From contig JAABRB010000095.1 of assembly GCA_011391185.1 (NCBI GenBank), forward strand, positions 1 to 10,304: DNA of 10,304 bases. The letters are read 5' to 3'. Source of the stretch: Betaproteobacteria bacterium. Its GTDB lineage: Bacteria > Pseudomonadota > Gammaproteobacteria > Burkholderiales > SG8-39. This document shows, piece after piece, positions 1 through 8,468 of the stretch; the stretch's first letter is position 1; every line of letters begins with the position of its first letter. The notes under the pieces were generated by a model, which had not been told where the DNA came from, made no database searches, and saw only the letters and a program-made list of their open reading frames with translations. Both the position numbers and the translations under genes were made by a program.

Positions 1-1
1 C

Positions 2-3000
2 GCGTGCGAGGCGTGTCGCGGATTTGGACGAACCATGGGAATCGACTACGGGCTCGTGATCCCCGACGAGGGCAAGACACTCGCCGACGGCGCGATGCGG
101 CCCTGGCAGACCCAGAGCTACCGGGAATGCCAGGACGACATGATGAAGTTCGCCCGCAAGCGCGACATCCCGGTCGACGTGCCGTGGCGCGAGCTGACGG
201 ACGCGCAGCGGAACTGGGTGATCGAGGGCGAGGGCCCCTGGACGAAGAAGGTCTGGTACGGGGCACGGCGCTTCTTCGACTGGCTCGAGACCAAGAGCTA
301 CAGGATGCACATCCGGGTGCTGCTCTCCAGGTACCGTGCCTACAACAGTTGCGGCGCCTGCGGCGGCGCGCGACTGCGGACGGAGGGATTGCTCTACCGC
401 CTGGGGTCGCATGCTTGCGCCGACCGCGCGATGCCGGGCGGCGTGCGCTTCCGGCCCGTCGGCACGGATTGTTCGGACGAGACGTTCGCCGCCCTGCCGG
501 GCCTGACGCTGCATGACGTGATGCTGCTGTCGATTGGGCGATGCTGCGAGTTTTTCGAGCACGTGCGGCTCCCGGCGCCGCTCGACGAAGCCACGGACCT
601 GCTGGTCGGCGAGATCCGCACGCGATTGCGCTATCTGGTGGAAGTGGGGCTCGGGTATCTCACGCTCGACCGCCAGTCGCGGACGCTCTCCGGCGGCGAA
701 GTCCAGCGCATCAACCTCACCACCGCCCTCGGCACCTCCCTGGTGAATACGCTGTTCGTGCTCGACGAACCCTCCATCGGCCTCCATCCACGCGACGTTC
801 GCCGGATCGTGGGCGTTCTCGAGCGACTCCGCGACGCCGGTAACTCGCTGCTGGTGGTCGAGCATGATCCGCAGATCATGCTTGCGGCGGACCGGATCCT
901 CGATCTCGGGCCCGGGCCGGGCGAGCGGGGCGGGGAAGTCGTTTTCTTCGGGTCGCCCGACGAGCTGGTTCGCGACGGCAATACGCTGACCGCGAAGTAT
1001 CTGCGCGGGGAGAAGACTGTCTCCGATCGGGCGCGCACCGCCGGCAGCCACGGCATCGCGGTGAAAGCCTGGCTCGAGCTCCTCGGTGCGGCCGCGCACA
1101 ATCTCAAGGGCATCGATGTCCGCGTCCCGCTCAGCCATTTTGTCTGCGTCACCGGCGTGTCCGGATCGGGAAAATCGACGCTGATCGAGGAAGTGCTCTA
1201 CCGTGGACTTGCAAAACTGAAGGGCAAGCCGGTCGACGTTCCCGGCCGGCATCGGTCGATCAAGGGGCACGAGCACATCGAGAAAGTCGTCCTGATCGAC
1301 CAGTCACCGATCGGCAAGACCACGCGCTCGAATCCGGCAAGCTACGTGGGCGCACTGGATGCGATCCGCGGTCTCTTCATGGCCGAGCCGCTTGCCAGGG
1401 AACGCGGCTACACCGCGGGAACGTTCAGTTTCAACACCGGCAACGGACGCTGCGCGACGTGCGGCGGGAACGGCTTCGAGCGCGTCGAAATGCAGTTTCT
1501 GTCCGACGTCTATCTCCGCTGTCCCGATTGCGACGGCCGGCGCTATCGGGCCGAGGTGCTCGAGGTGAAATGGCGGCCCGACGGGGCGGGCCGGGGCGTG
1601 CAGCCGAAATCGATCGCCGACGTGCTCGAGATGACGGTCGACGATGCCGTGGCGTTCTTCGCCGGGCATCCGGACGTGCTGCGCAGCATGGAACCGCTGC
1701 AGGCGGTCGGATTGGGCTACCTGAAGCTCGGCCAGCCGGTTCCGACGCTATCGGGCGGCGAGGCACAACGCCTCAAGCTCGCCGGCAATCTGGCGGCGGG
1801 CGGCAACGGTGGGATCGGAACACTCTTTCTTTTCGACGAACCGACCACCGGTCTGCACTTCGACGACGTCGCGAAGCTGTTGCAGGCGTTTCGCAGGCTG
1901 CTGAAGGCGGGACATTCACTCATCGTGATCGAGCACAATCTCGACGTGATTCGCGCCGCGGACTGGGTGATCGATCTCGGTCCGGAAGGCGGTGATGGCG
2001 GCGGCGAAGTCGTGTGCGTCGGCACTCCGGAGCAAGTGGCGCGCCATGCGCACAGTCACACGGGCGCCGCGCTCCGCGAGTACGAAGCCGCGTTGGGTAA
2101 GGGTTTTTCCCCTCCTTTTCAAGGAGGGGTGTCGGGCGAAGCCCGACGGGGTGGTTCATCAATTGCCGCCACCACCCCGCCGCCTGCGGCGGCACCCCTC
2201 CTCGAAGAGGAGGGGAAAGAAGAGCTATCCCCTCCTTTTCAAGGAGGGATGTCGGGCGAAGCCCGACAGGGTGGTTCATCGATTGCCGCCACCACCCCGC
2301 CGCCTGCGGCGGCACCCCTCCTCGGAGAGGAGCAGAAAGAAGTTCTATCCCCTCCTTTTCAAGGAGGGGTGGATGCGAAGCAGCCGGGGTGGTTGTATGG
2401 CGCGCCGCGAACCATCCGGATCCACAATGCGCGCGAGCACAACCTCAAGAACATCGACGTCCACATTCCGCGCGATCGCTTCACCGTCATCACGGGGGTG
2501 TCGGGCAGCGGGAAGAGCACGGTGGCCTTCGACATTCTCTTTGCCGAGGGGCAGCGGCGCTATCTCGAATCGCTCAACGCCTATGCGCGCCAGTTCGTTC
2601 AGCCGGCCTCACGTCCCGAAGTCGACGCGATCTACGGCATTCCCCCGACGGTCGCAATCGAGCAGCGCACCAGCCGCGGCGGGCGCAAGAGCACCGTGGC
2701 CACCGTTACCGAGATCTACCACTTTCTACGGCTGCTGTTCGTCAAGCTGGGCGTGCAGCATTGCCCGGACTGCGCGATTCCGATCGAGCCCCAGACGCCC
2801 GAATCGATCGTGGCGAAAATCCTTCGCGACCACCGCGGCCGGCGCGTGGACGTCCTCGCCCCATTGGTGGTTGCGCGCAAGGGTTATTACACGGACCTCG
2901 CGAAATGGGCGGCCGGCAAGGGCTACGCGCTGCTGCGGGTGGACGGCGAGGACACCCCGACGGACAACTGGCCGCGGCTCGCGCGCTACAAGGAACACGA

Positions 3001-5167
3001 CATCGAGCTGCCGGTGGGGTCGATCGAAGTCGGTGCGCGCAGCGAGCGCGAACTGCGCCTGCTGATGAACGAGGGGCTCGCCTACGGCAAGGGTAGTGTG
3101 ATCATTGCGGCGGATCGCGCGCGGTCCGGCAGGGCAGCCGCGAAAGTCGTAAGCAAAGCGGGTCGCGCGAAGACCGCAGGCAAGGCAGGAGCGGGCAAGG
3201 CCAGGACCGGGGCGCCGAAGAACGGCGAGTCGATTTTCTCCATCAAGCGCGCGTGTCCGCGTTGCAGCCGCAGCTTCCCGGAGCCCGATCCACGCCTCTT
3301 CTCGTATAACTCGAAGCACGGCTGGTGCGAGAGCTGCTACGGCACGGGCGTCAAGCTGGCGGGATTCGATGCGGACCAGACCGGCGAGGAGATCTGGTGG
3401 AATGAATGGTGGGAAGGCGAGGCGATCGCCTGCCCGGCGTGCGCGGGAACCCGGCTGAATGCCACGGCGCGCGCCGTCCGGTTTCGCAGCCGAAACATCG
3501 CGGAGCTGACGCAACTGTCGGTCGTGGCGGCACAGGAATACTTGCGGACACTGCGGCTGGCGGGGCGCGACGCCGAGATCGCACGCGATATCGTGGCGGA
3601 GATCGATGCGCGCCTCGCGTTTCTGACCCAGGTCGGCCTCGCGTATCTCTCGCTGGACCGCGCTGCGCCGACGCTGTCCGGGGGCGAGGCGCAGCGCATC
3701 CGGCTCGCCGCGCAACTCGGCTCCAATCTGCGCGGCGTGTGCTACATCCTCGACGAGCCCACCATCGGGCTGCATCCGCACGACAATCAGCGACTGCTCG
3801 CCACGCTGACGCAGCTGCGTGACAAGGGCAATACCGTGGTGGTGGTCGAGCACGACGAGGAGACCATCCGCCGCGCCGAGCATCTGATCGATCTCGGGCC
3901 CGGGGCGGGCGTTAACGGGGGCCGTGTGGTCGCCGCGGGTTCGCTCGAGGACGTGATGGGCGCCGCCGATTCCCTCACCGGACGCGCACTATCGCGGCCC
4001 CTCGCGCATCCGGTGCTCGGCAGTCGCCGCCCGGTCATCCTGACGGGGAATGGCAAGGCACGGACCGCCGCGATCGAGCTGATCGAGGCGAAGCTGCACA
4101 ACCTCAAGAATCTGCGCGTCCAGTTTCCGCTCGGGCGGCTCGTATGCGTGACCGGGATCTCCGGCAGCGGCAAGAGCACGCTGGTGCGCGACGTCCTGCA
4201 CGACAATCTGCGCGCGCTGGTTGCGGCGAAGCGCGGCAAGGCCGCGCTGCGCGGCTGCCGTGAAGTCCGGGGTGCCGAACCAATCACGCGAGTGCTCGAG
4301 GTGGACCAGACGCCGATCGGCAAGACGCCGCGCTCGTGTCCGGCGACGTATGTCGGCTTCTGGGACGACATCCGGAAGCTGTTCGCCGGCACGCCGGATG
4401 CACGTTTGCGCGGGTACAACCCCGGCCGGTTCTCCTTCAACGTCACGGGCGGACGCTGTCCGGCCTGCGAGGGGCAGGGCGTGAAGACGGTGGAAATGAG
4501 CTTCCTGCCGGACGTCAAGGTGCGGTGCGATGTCTGCAGTGGGCGGCGATTCAATGACGAGACGCTCGCCGTCCGCTATCGCGAGAAGACGATCGCGGAA
4601 GTGCTCGCGATGAGCGTCGACGCGGCGGTCGAATACTTCGCCGCGCATCCCGCGATTCACCATGCATTGCAACTGCTGCAGGACGTCGGTCTGGGTTATC
4701 TCACGCTCGGCCAGGCGAGCCCGACGCTCTCCGGGGGCGAGGCGCAGCGTATCAAGCTGGTCACCGAGCTGGCGAAATTCAGGCCTGCGGGGCCGGTGCG
4801 CATTCGGAGGAAAGGCGTCGAGGTCGAGATCGGCGCGAAAGGCACGACGCTCTTTGTGCTCGACGAACCCACGATCGGCCTGCACATGGCCGATGTGGAA
4901 AAGCTGATCCGTGTGCTGCACCGTCTGGTGGATGCCGGCAACAACGTCGTGATCATCGAGCACGATATGGACGTGATCGCGGAAGCGGACTGGGTGATCG
5001 ATCTCGGACCGGAAGGCGGCGACGCGGGCGGAAAGATCGTCGCGCAGGGCACTCCCGAAGAGATCGCGGCCATGAAACGGGGCTCATATACCGGGGTCGC
5101 ATTGGCGCGGTTTCTGCGGAGGCGGCGTCAGACCGGGCAACCGGCGCGCGCCGTCGCGGCTGGATAG
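2..5167 (+). CDS. uvrA: Tandem (double-length) UvrA excinuclease subunit, 5'-truncated by the window edge
   Basis: UvrA is the ABC-type ATPase that finds DNA lesions and loads UvrB in nucleotide excision repair. The frame is already open at base 2, and a zinc-knuckle CEAC (bases 5-16) precedes the first in-window ATG (35), so the true start is upstream. Residues below are counted from that ATG. Module 1: insertion domain 1-105; CGAC 106-109; signature LSGGE from 218; Walker B D244/E245; switch H277; Walker A 374-382; zinc finger C473/C476/C496/C499; LSGGE from 572; D601/E602. Linker of palindromic repeats: about 692-788. Module 2: Walker A 821-829 (K827); UvrB-binding-type region with CPDC 910-913; zinc finger C1074/C1077/C1098/C1101; CPAC 1133-1136; LSGGE from 1214; D1240/E1241; Walker A 1374-1382; zinc finger C1475/C1478/C1498/C1501; LSGGE from 1565; D1610/E1611. 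All visible ATPase motifs are intact. Canonical UvrA is about 940 residues, so this is the fused double form known in some proteobacteria. Whether it is the main repair UvrA or a second paralogue cannot be decided here. Confidence -1.
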   Translation, partial: ACEACRGFGRTMGIDYGLVIPDEGKTLADGAMRPWQTQSYRECQDDMMKFARKRDIPVDVPWRELTDAQRNWVIEGEGPWTKKVWYGARRFFDWLETKSYRMHIRVLLSRYRAYNSCGACGGARLRTEGLLYRLGSHACADRAMPGGVRFRPVGTDCSDETFAALPGLTLHDVMLLSIGRCCEFFEHVRLPAPLDEATDLLVGEIRTRLRYLVEVGLGYLTLDRQSRTLSGGEVQRINLTTALGTSLVNTLFVLDEPSIGLHPRDVRRIVGVLERLRDAGNSLLVVEHDPQIMLAADRILDLGPGPGERGGEVVFFGSPDELVRDGNTLTAKYLRGEKTVSDRARTAGSHGIAVKAWLELLGAAAHNLKGIDVRVPLSHFVCVTGVSGSGKSTLIEEVLYRGLAKLKGKPVDVPGRHRSIKGHEHIEKVVLIDQSPIGKTTRSNPASYVGALDAIRGLFMAEPLARERGYTAGTFSFNTGNGRCATCGGNGFERVEMQFLSDVYLRCPDCDGRRYRAEVLEVKWRPDGAGRGVQPKSIADVLEMTVDDAVAFFAGHPDVLRSMEPLQAVGLGYLKLGQPVPTLSGGEAQRLKLAGNLAAGGNGGIGTLFLFDEPTTGLHFDDVAKLLQAFRRLLKAGHSLIVIEHNLDVIRAADWVIDLGPEGGDGGGEVVCVGTPEQVARHAHSHTGAALREYEAALGKGFSPPFQGGVSGEARRGGSSIAATTPPPAAAPLLEEEGKEELSPPFQGGMSGEARQGGSSIAATTPPPAAAPLLGEEQKEVLSPPFQGGVDAKQPGWLYGAPRTIRIHNAREHNLKNIDVHIPRDRFTVITGVSGSGKSTVAFDILFAEGQRRYLESLNAYARQFVQPASRPEVDAIYGIPPTVAIEQRTSRGGRKSTVATVTEIYHFLRLLFVKLGVQHCPDCAIPIEPQTPESIVAKILRDHRGRRVDVLAPLVVARKGYYTDLAKWAAGKGYALLRVDGEDTPTDNWPRLARYKEHDIELPVGSIEVGARSERELRLLMNEGLAYGKGSVIIAADRARSGRAAAKVVSKAGRAKTAGKAGAGKARTGAPKNGESIFSIKRACPRCSRSFPEPDPRLFSYNSKHGWCESCYGTGVKLAGFDADQTGEEIWWNEWWEGEAIACPACAGTRLNATARAVRFRSRNIAELTQLSVVAAQEYLRTLRLAGRDAEIARDIVAEIDARLAFLTQVGLAYLSLDRAAPTLSGGEAQRIRLAAQLGSNLRGVCYILDEPTIGLHPHDNQRLLATLTQLRDKGNTVVVVEHDEETIRRAEHLIDLGPGAGVNGGRVVAAGSLEDVMGAADSLTGRALSRPLAHPVLGSRRPVILTGNGKARTAAIELIEAKLHNLKNLRVQFPLGRLVCVTGISGSGKSTLVRDVLHDNLRALVAAKRGKAALRGCREVRGAEPITRVLEVDQTPIGKTPRSCPATYVGFWDDIRKLFAGTPDARLRGYNPGRFSFNVTGGRCPACEGQGVKTVEMSFLPDVKVRCDVCSGRRFNDETLAVRYREKTIAEVLAMSVDAAVEYFAAHPAIHHALQLLQDVGLGYLTLGQASPTLSGGEAQRIKLVTELAKFRPAGPVRIRRKGVEVEIGAKGTTLFVLDEPTIGLHMADVEKLIRVLHRLVDAGNNVVIIEHDMDVIAEADWVIDLGPEGGDAGGKIVAQGTPEEIAAMKRGSYTGVALARFLRRRRQTGQPARAVAAG
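2109..2228. repeat. Palindromic repeat element, copy 1, in frame inside uvrA
   Basis: The core (2109-2215) is a 107-bp compound palindrome, followed by a 13-bp spacer. Its ends form 22-bp inverted repeats (2109-2130 against 2194-2215), matching at 20 of 22 positions. Each end is itself a hairpin: a 9-bp stem CCCCTCCTT/AAGGAGGGG with loop TTC on the left, and CCCCTCCTC/GAGGAGGGG with loop GAA on the right. Inside are stems GTCGGGC/GCCCGAC (2131-2147), GGGGTGGT with ACCACCCC (2148-2155 with 2171-2178), and GCCGCC/GGCGGC (2179-2193). The unit is 120 bp, so it adds exactly 40 codons to uvrA with no stop. The translation begins [16 protein letters not shown] and is rich in Pro, Gly and Ala. The design resembles small non-autonomous palindromic elements of the REP/RPE kind; the exact family was not identified. 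Confidence 0.93.
2229..2348. repeat. Palindromic repeat element, copy 2, direct tandem of copy 1
   Basis: This copy follows copy 1 directly at a period of exactly 120 bp and matches it at 112 of 120 positions. The differences are at 2249, 2268, 2281, 2325, 2333, 2334, 2343 and 2344. Several break pairing that is perfect in copy 1: the last pair of the left hairpin (2249) and two pairs of the right hairpin (2333-2334). Copy 2 therefore looks like the more decayed unit. It remains in frame with uvrA and encodes the same 40-residue block with five amino-acid changes. Confidence 0.93.
2349..2395. repeat. Palindromic repeat element, copy 3, left half only
   Basis: The left hairpin (CCCCTCC to GGAGGGG, 2349-2369) is perfect. 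It is followed by a different middle, TGGATGCGAAGCAGCC, and by the GGGGTGGTT block (2387-2395). The element then stops and conserved UvrA module 2 sequence begins (encoding [14 protein letters not shown], from about 2411). The middle matches the half copy after rmuC (9996-10041) better than it matches copies 1 and 2. This suggests that two sub-variants of the element are mixed in the linker. Confidence 0.85.
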
Positions 5168-5204
5168 CCCCCGCTCGTCCCGCGCGGCGTTCGGGCGGCT
5201 CAGA

Positions 5205-6203
5205 TCAGATCAGGTATTTTCGTCCGACTGCCGACGGCACCAGGATGTCTTCCGGAAAGACCTGGGCCAATGCATGCACCGCGCGCCAGCCGGTGCAATG
5301 CGCCGGTGCGATGCGCTTGAGCCCGAACGCCCCGAGGTCTCGCACCGTGTCGGCAATGACGGGCTCGACGGTGGGCCCCGACAGATGAAAGCCTCCCATT
5401 ACCGTATGGAGGGGCACATCGCCGAAGACGTCGCGCGCGTTCCTGAGGACGTTGATCACGCCGGCATGGGAGCACGCGGTGAGCACGACAATGCCCTTTC
5501 CCCTGACGTGAGCCGCGATGTAGCGCTCGTCCATGAGCCAAGGGTCCGGTTCCCATGATTGTCCGTCGGCCGAGCGTTTGAAATGTCCGGGAAAACCCCG
5601 CTCGTAGGGGGTGACGCGCGGAATCTCTCCGCTCAGATAAAACGTATTCTCCAGCAACGGGCGGGCGTCGGGCGTGTTCACGACTTCCGCACCGCTATCA
5701 GAAAGCTCGCGCGGACTCGGGATGTCCTTATAGGGCTGGTAGCTCCCATCGGGTCGCGTGTTGGCGCGTGACACGAACATTCCCGGATTGACATGACAGG
5801 GGACCGCCCTGCCGCCGTTGTTCGCGACGACCAGACGCACGGCTTCGGCAAGGCCGCCAGCGTGATCCCAATGGCCGTGCGACAGCGCCACCGCGCCGAC
5901 TGCACCGAACGGCACCCCGAGCAGCGCGCCGTTGCGCGTCACCGTATAAGCCTCGGGTCCTGCGTCGAAAAGCAACACCTGGCGGTCGCTACCGATGCGC
6001 GCGGTAACGACCAGCGAGAGGCCATGGTGTGCGCAGCACTTGGCCTCGCCACTCATCAGCGTCAAGCCGTGCTGCACCAGAATCGTGTTCTCGTTGACGA
6101 CTCCGGCGGGGACCGTCGAGAGGCTGTCGGTGACGTTGTCGACGAGCACCTGGATCTCTAGCGCGTCGACCGGGAGCAAATGACTGGCGGGGTCCGATGG
6201 CAT
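5205..6203 (-). CDS. Metallo-beta-lactamase-fold hydrolase (COG1237-like)
   Basis: This 332-residue protein is probably cytosolic, as no signal peptide or membrane segment is visible. The metal-binding motif SHGHWDH (108-114) supplies H109, H111, D113 and H114. Later ligand-type motifs are CSHAG (244-248), GGFHL (270-274) and AHCTGW (301-306). HGLS (60-63) and LLFDAG (77-82) are also typical. This set fits the MBL subfamily whose archaeal member is named as a dihydropterin-ribofuranosylaminobenzene-phosphate synthase in methanopterin synthesis. Bacterial relatives often inherit that name without proof, so I do not assign a substrate. The ATG start is supported by GAGGAG seven bases upstream (6211-6216). 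It is the last gene of the minus-strand set, 30 bp after the HExxH gene, and converges on uvrA with 37 bp between the stop codons. Confidence 0.92.
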   Translation of the reverse strand: MPSDPASHLLPVDALEIQVLVDNVTDSLSTVPAGVVNENTILVQHGLTLMSGEAKCCAHHGLSLVVTARIGSDRQVLLFDAGPEAYTVTRNGALLGVPFGAVGAVALSHGHWDHAGGLAEAVRLVVANNGGRAVPCHVNPGMFVSRANTRPDGSYQPYKDIPSPRELSDSGAEVVNTPDARPLLENTFYLSGEIPRVTPYERGFPGHFKRSADGQSWEPDPWLMDERYIAAHVRGKGIVVLTACSHAGVINVLRNARDVFGDVPLHTVMGGFHLSGPTVEPVIADTVRDLGAFGLKRIAPAHCTGWRAVHALAQVFPEDILVPSAVGRKYLI

Positions 6204-6210
6204 GGGTCGG

Positions 6211-6216
6211 CTCCTC
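6211..6216 (-). promoter_or_regulatory. Ribosome binding site of the MBL hydrolase gene
   Basis: On the minus strand GAGGAG lies seven bases before the ATG at 6203-6201. This fixes the start of the hydrolase and falls within the 30-bp gap after the preceding gene's stop codon, as expected for an internal operon gene with its own ribosome binding site. Confidence 0.75.
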
Positions 6217-6233
6217 GGAAAAAGTGAAACGCG

Positions 6234-6749
6234 TCAAGATGCGGTTGTGCGGCGGGCAGGCGGTCCGGCGAGCTGATTGGTCAGGCTCGACTCTCGTTTG
6301 TAGAACCCCTCAGTGTGAAACGTTTCCGCAAGTTTGAACAGCTCGTAGTCGAGGTGATGGCAGGCCTCGTGCAGGAGCGTTCGCAGGAACGTGCGGAACG
6401 CGACTGGCCGATTGTGGTGCGCGGTGCGCATCCACAGCGAGATCTCCGGTGTGCGGCCGTCGGTGCCGTCGTAGAGGCCGTGAAGCTCGCCCCAGTCTTC
6501 GCGCGGACGCACGGTGAGCACTTTCATCCGCACCCGGCGCACTTTCAGCTGGTCGAAAACGCCGTTCGCCAGCCGCTGGCACGCGAGCTCGAGCTCGTCG
6601 CGGTTCTCGCGGGCGAGCCAGTGCTCGACGCGCGCGACGAGCGGCGCCAGCGCGTCGGGCGCCGGAAGCCGGACGACTTGAATCTCGTCGCTGCGGCGGT
6701 AGGTCTTCTTCCGCGCGGCGGAGAGGCGATCGTAGTAGGCGAAAGGCAT
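6234..6749 (-). CDS. Small HExxH-motif protein, putative zinc metallopeptidase-like
   Basis: I do not recognise a named family for this 171-residue protein. The central feature is LLHEACHHLDYE (125-136), containing HExxH with H127, E128 and H131, the zinc-binding and catalytic motif of zincin metallopeptidases. Acidic residues E147 and E153 in HTEGFYKRES (145-154) follow 16 and 22 residues after H131 and could give a third ligand. No signal peptide or membrane helix is seen, so it is probably cytoplasmic. The N-terminal half is charged and probably helical. The chosen start is ATG at 6749; a TTG at 6752 would add one residue. The start lies 16 bp after the stop of the ligase gene and has no strong Shine-Dalgarno sequence, which suggests translational coupling. 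Peptidase activity is inferred only from the motif; a SprT-like or purely structural zinc role is possible. Confidence 0.85.
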   Translation of the reverse strand: MPFAYYDRLSAARKKTYRRSDEIQVVRLPAPDALAPLVARVEHWLARENRDELELACQRLANGVFDQLKVRRVRMKVLTVRPREDWGELHGLYDGTDGRTPEISLWMRTAHHNRPVAFRTFLRTLLHEACHHLDYELFKLAETFHTEGFYKRESSLTNQLAGPPARRTTAS

Positions 6750-6765
6750 CAATGGCCCCGGATCG

Positions 6766-8367
6766 TCAATCCGCCTTTTCGCGGAGCGCCCGCTTCAGGA
6801 CCTTGCCGTTCGCGTTGCGCGGCAGTGGGGCGTCGAGCAGGGTGAAAAAATCCGGCACTTTATAGTCGGCGAGGTGCGCGGCGCAGTGCTTGCGCAGTAT
6901 CGCGGCCGTGCAGCTCCCGTCATGGAGCACGACGAAGGCGTGCGATTTCTCCCCGAGCACCGGATCGGGGCGGGCGATGAGCGCCGCCTCGGCAACCGCC
7001 GGGTGCATGGAGAGCGCGCTCTCGACTTCGGCGCTGTACACCTTGTAGCCACCGCGATTCACGAGGTCCTTCTTGCGGTCGAAGAGGCGCACAAAGCCGT
7101 CCGAATCCAGCGAGCCGATGTCCCCCGATTTCCAGTATCCATCCGCGAATTCGCTCGCGCTGGCCGCAGGGTTTTCCCAGTAACCAGGCACGACCATCGG
7201 GCCCGCGATCCACAGCTCGCCGACTTTGCCCCGGGGAACGTCCTGGCCGTTTTCGTCCACGACTCGCAGATCGCCGCAGGGGACAATCACGCCGACGCTG
7301 TCGAGGTGCGCAGCCTGCAGATCGGACGGCATCATCGTTGCCGGGGACGTGGTCTCGGTGGCCCCATAGGCATTGACGAGCGCGAGGTTCGGCAGCTTCG
7401 CGGCGAGCCCGCGCAGCGTGCCTTCCGGCATCGGCGCACCGCCGAAACCGCCGACCCGCCATGCCGAAAGATCGTAGTCGTCGAAGTCGGGATCGCGCAG
7501 CAGGAGCGTGTAGATCGCCGGCACGACCAGGGTATGCGACATGCGCTCGCGCCCGGCAAGCGCCAGGAAGGCGCTTGCATTGAACTCGCGCATCGTGATC
7601 ACGCAACCGCCCGCCCCGAGCATCGTGAACAGGATCGCCGCGAGGCCGGTGACGTGGCTCGCCGGTACCGCGAGCAGTGAACGGTCCCGGTCGGTCAGTC
7701 GCATGCAAGCGCGGTAGTGCAGCGCGGTGTGGACGAAATTCAGGTGCGTGAGCATGGCGCCCTTGGGACGTCCCGTCGTTCCCGAGGTGTAGAGGATGAC
7801 GGCGGTGTCTTCCTCGCCGACATCGGCGATCGCGACGTCCGCTGTGGCGGGATCGAGCAGCGATTCGAACCTGTCCGCGCCCGGCGTTTCTCCCCCGGCA
7901 GCGAAACGCAGTGCAAGCGCCGGTGTCTCGGCCGGCCCGGGGAGCCGCTCGGCCAGCTCCGCATCGAAAACGACCGCTTTCGCGCGGCACTGATCGAGTA
8001 TATAAGTGAGCTCGCCACGCTGTTCGCGCGTGTTGACCGGCACGGCGATGCCGCCGAGCCGAAGTGTTGCGAGCGTCGCGAGTACGAATTCCAGGTCGTT
8101 TCGGCACAGGATTGCGACGCGATCGTGTCGTTGTATACCTCGCTGCGCCAGATTTGTCGCGACGCGCGCGACCAGCCGATCGAGATCGGCATACCGCACG
8201 CGCCGCCCGAGCGCGGCCACCGCCTCGTGCTCCGGAAACGCCGCCACCGAACCGGCAAGGAGGGCGTTCACGTTTGCCGGCCGGTCCGCGAAGCAGCGCA
8301 TCTGCCGGCCGAAATGCGTTTCGACGCGCATCGCCGGCACCGGGTAGCCCGACCAGTGTTTCGTCAT
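6766..8367 (-). CDS. AMP-dependent acyl-CoA synthetase/ligase family protein
   Basis: This 533-residue enzyme belongs to the class I adenylate-forming (ANL) superfamily, which activates a carboxylic acid with ATP to an acyl-AMP and usually transfers it to CoA. Motifs appear in the expected order: the P-loop YTSGTTGRPKG (193-203), YGATETTS (334-341), SGD (414-416, where TGD is more usual), the hinge and A8 region DRKKDLVNRGGYKVYSAEVE (430-449), and the C-terminal catalytic lysine in NANGK (K522). The length is normal and the enzyme looks complete. The substrate cannot be read from sequence; a medium- or long-chain fatty acid or an aromatic acid is possible. The longer reading frame back to 8469 would start at an ATG without a ribosome binding site. 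I chose ATG 8367 because AAGGA lies eight bases upstream and a promoter lies just behind it. It is the first gene of the minus-strand set. Confidence 0.93.
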   Translation of the reverse strand: MTKHWSGYPVPAMRVETHFGRQMRCFADRPANVNALLAGSVAAFPEHEAVAALGRRVRYADLDRLVARVATNLAQRGIQRHDRVAILCRNDLEFVLATLATLRLGGIAVPVNTREQRGELTYILDQCRAKAVVFDAELAERLPGPAETPALALRFAAGGETPGADRFESLLDPATADVAIADVGEEDTAVILYTSGTTGRPKGAMLTHLNFVHTALHYRACMRLTDRDRSLLAVPASHVTGLAAILFTMLGAGGCVITMREFNASAFLALAGRERMSHTLVVPAIYTLLLRDPDFDDYDLSAWRVGGFGGAPMPEGTLRGLAAKLPNLALVNAYGATETTSPATMMPSDLQAAHLDSVGVIVPCGDLRVVDENGQDVPRGKVGELWIAGPMVVPGYWENPAASASEFADGYWKSGDIGSLDSDGFVRLFDRKKDLVNRGGYKVYSAEVESALSMHPAVAEAALIARPDPVLGEKSHAFVVLHDGSCTAAILRKHCAAHLADYKVPDFFTLLDAPLPRNANGKVLKRALREKAD

Positions 8368-8375
8368 CCTGCAAT

Positions 8376-8380
8376 TCCTT
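8376..8380 (-). promoter_or_regulatory. Ribosome binding site of the acyl-CoA synthetase gene
   Basis: On the minus strand AAGGA lies eight bases before the ATG at 8367. It decides the start codon, removing 34 residues from the longest open frame. Confidence 0.75.
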
Positions 8381-8390
8381 TCACCGTGCA

Positions 8391-8418
8391 ATTCTAGCCG
8401 CAGCATCCCTAGCGTGAA
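8391..8418 (-). promoter_or_regulatory. Probable sigma70-type promoter of the ligase operon
   Basis: On the minus strand a -35-like TTCACG (8418-8413) is separated by 16 bp from a -10-like TAGAAT (8396-8391, five of six consensus positions). Transcription would start near 8384, giving a leader of about 17 bases that still holds the AAGGA ribosome binding site. The prediction is by eye; the -35 box matches only four of six positions. Confidence 0.5.
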
Positions 8419-8454
8419 GGGTCCCGAAGCTCGCTTGATGAGCCACTCAGTCGC

Positions 8455-8460
8455 TATACT
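8455..8460 (+). promoter_or_regulatory. -10 box immediately upstream of rmuC
   Basis: TATACT matches five of six positions of the TATAAT consensus and ends eight bases before the rmuC ATG. The best -35-like sequence, TTGATG (8435-8440), is only 14 bp away, shorter than the usual 16-18, so the -35 is uncertain. If the -10 is real, transcription would start at about 8467-8469 and rmuC mRNA would have almost no leader, consistent with the lack of a Shine-Dalgarno sequence. Confidence 0.45.
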
Positions 8461-8468
8461 GCCCGGCA

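Noticed and set aside
35..37. First in-window ATG as the real start of uvrA
   Set aside because: The same frame is open upstream to base 2 and encodes the zinc-knuckle residues CEAC and GFGRT, so the gene begins before the window.
2109..2396. CRISPR array
   Set aside because: The repeats are long direct tandem copies with near-identical sequence throughout; there are no unique spacers and no cas genes.
1992..3065. Open frame of 357 codons on the plus strand in another frame across the repeat linker
   Set aside because: The repeat happens to be open in more than one frame. The product is arginine-rich nonsense and the frame overlaps clear UvrA motifs.
2726..3883. Open frame of 385 codons on the minus strand inside uvrA
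   Set aside because: It lies wholly opposite conserved UvrA ATPase sequence, has no recognisable motif, and is the usual antisense shadow of a GC-rich gene.
5168..5204. Bidirectional terminator between uvrA and the MBL hydrolase gene
   Set aside because: The 37-bp gap is GC-rich but has no convincing stem followed by a T-run on either strand.
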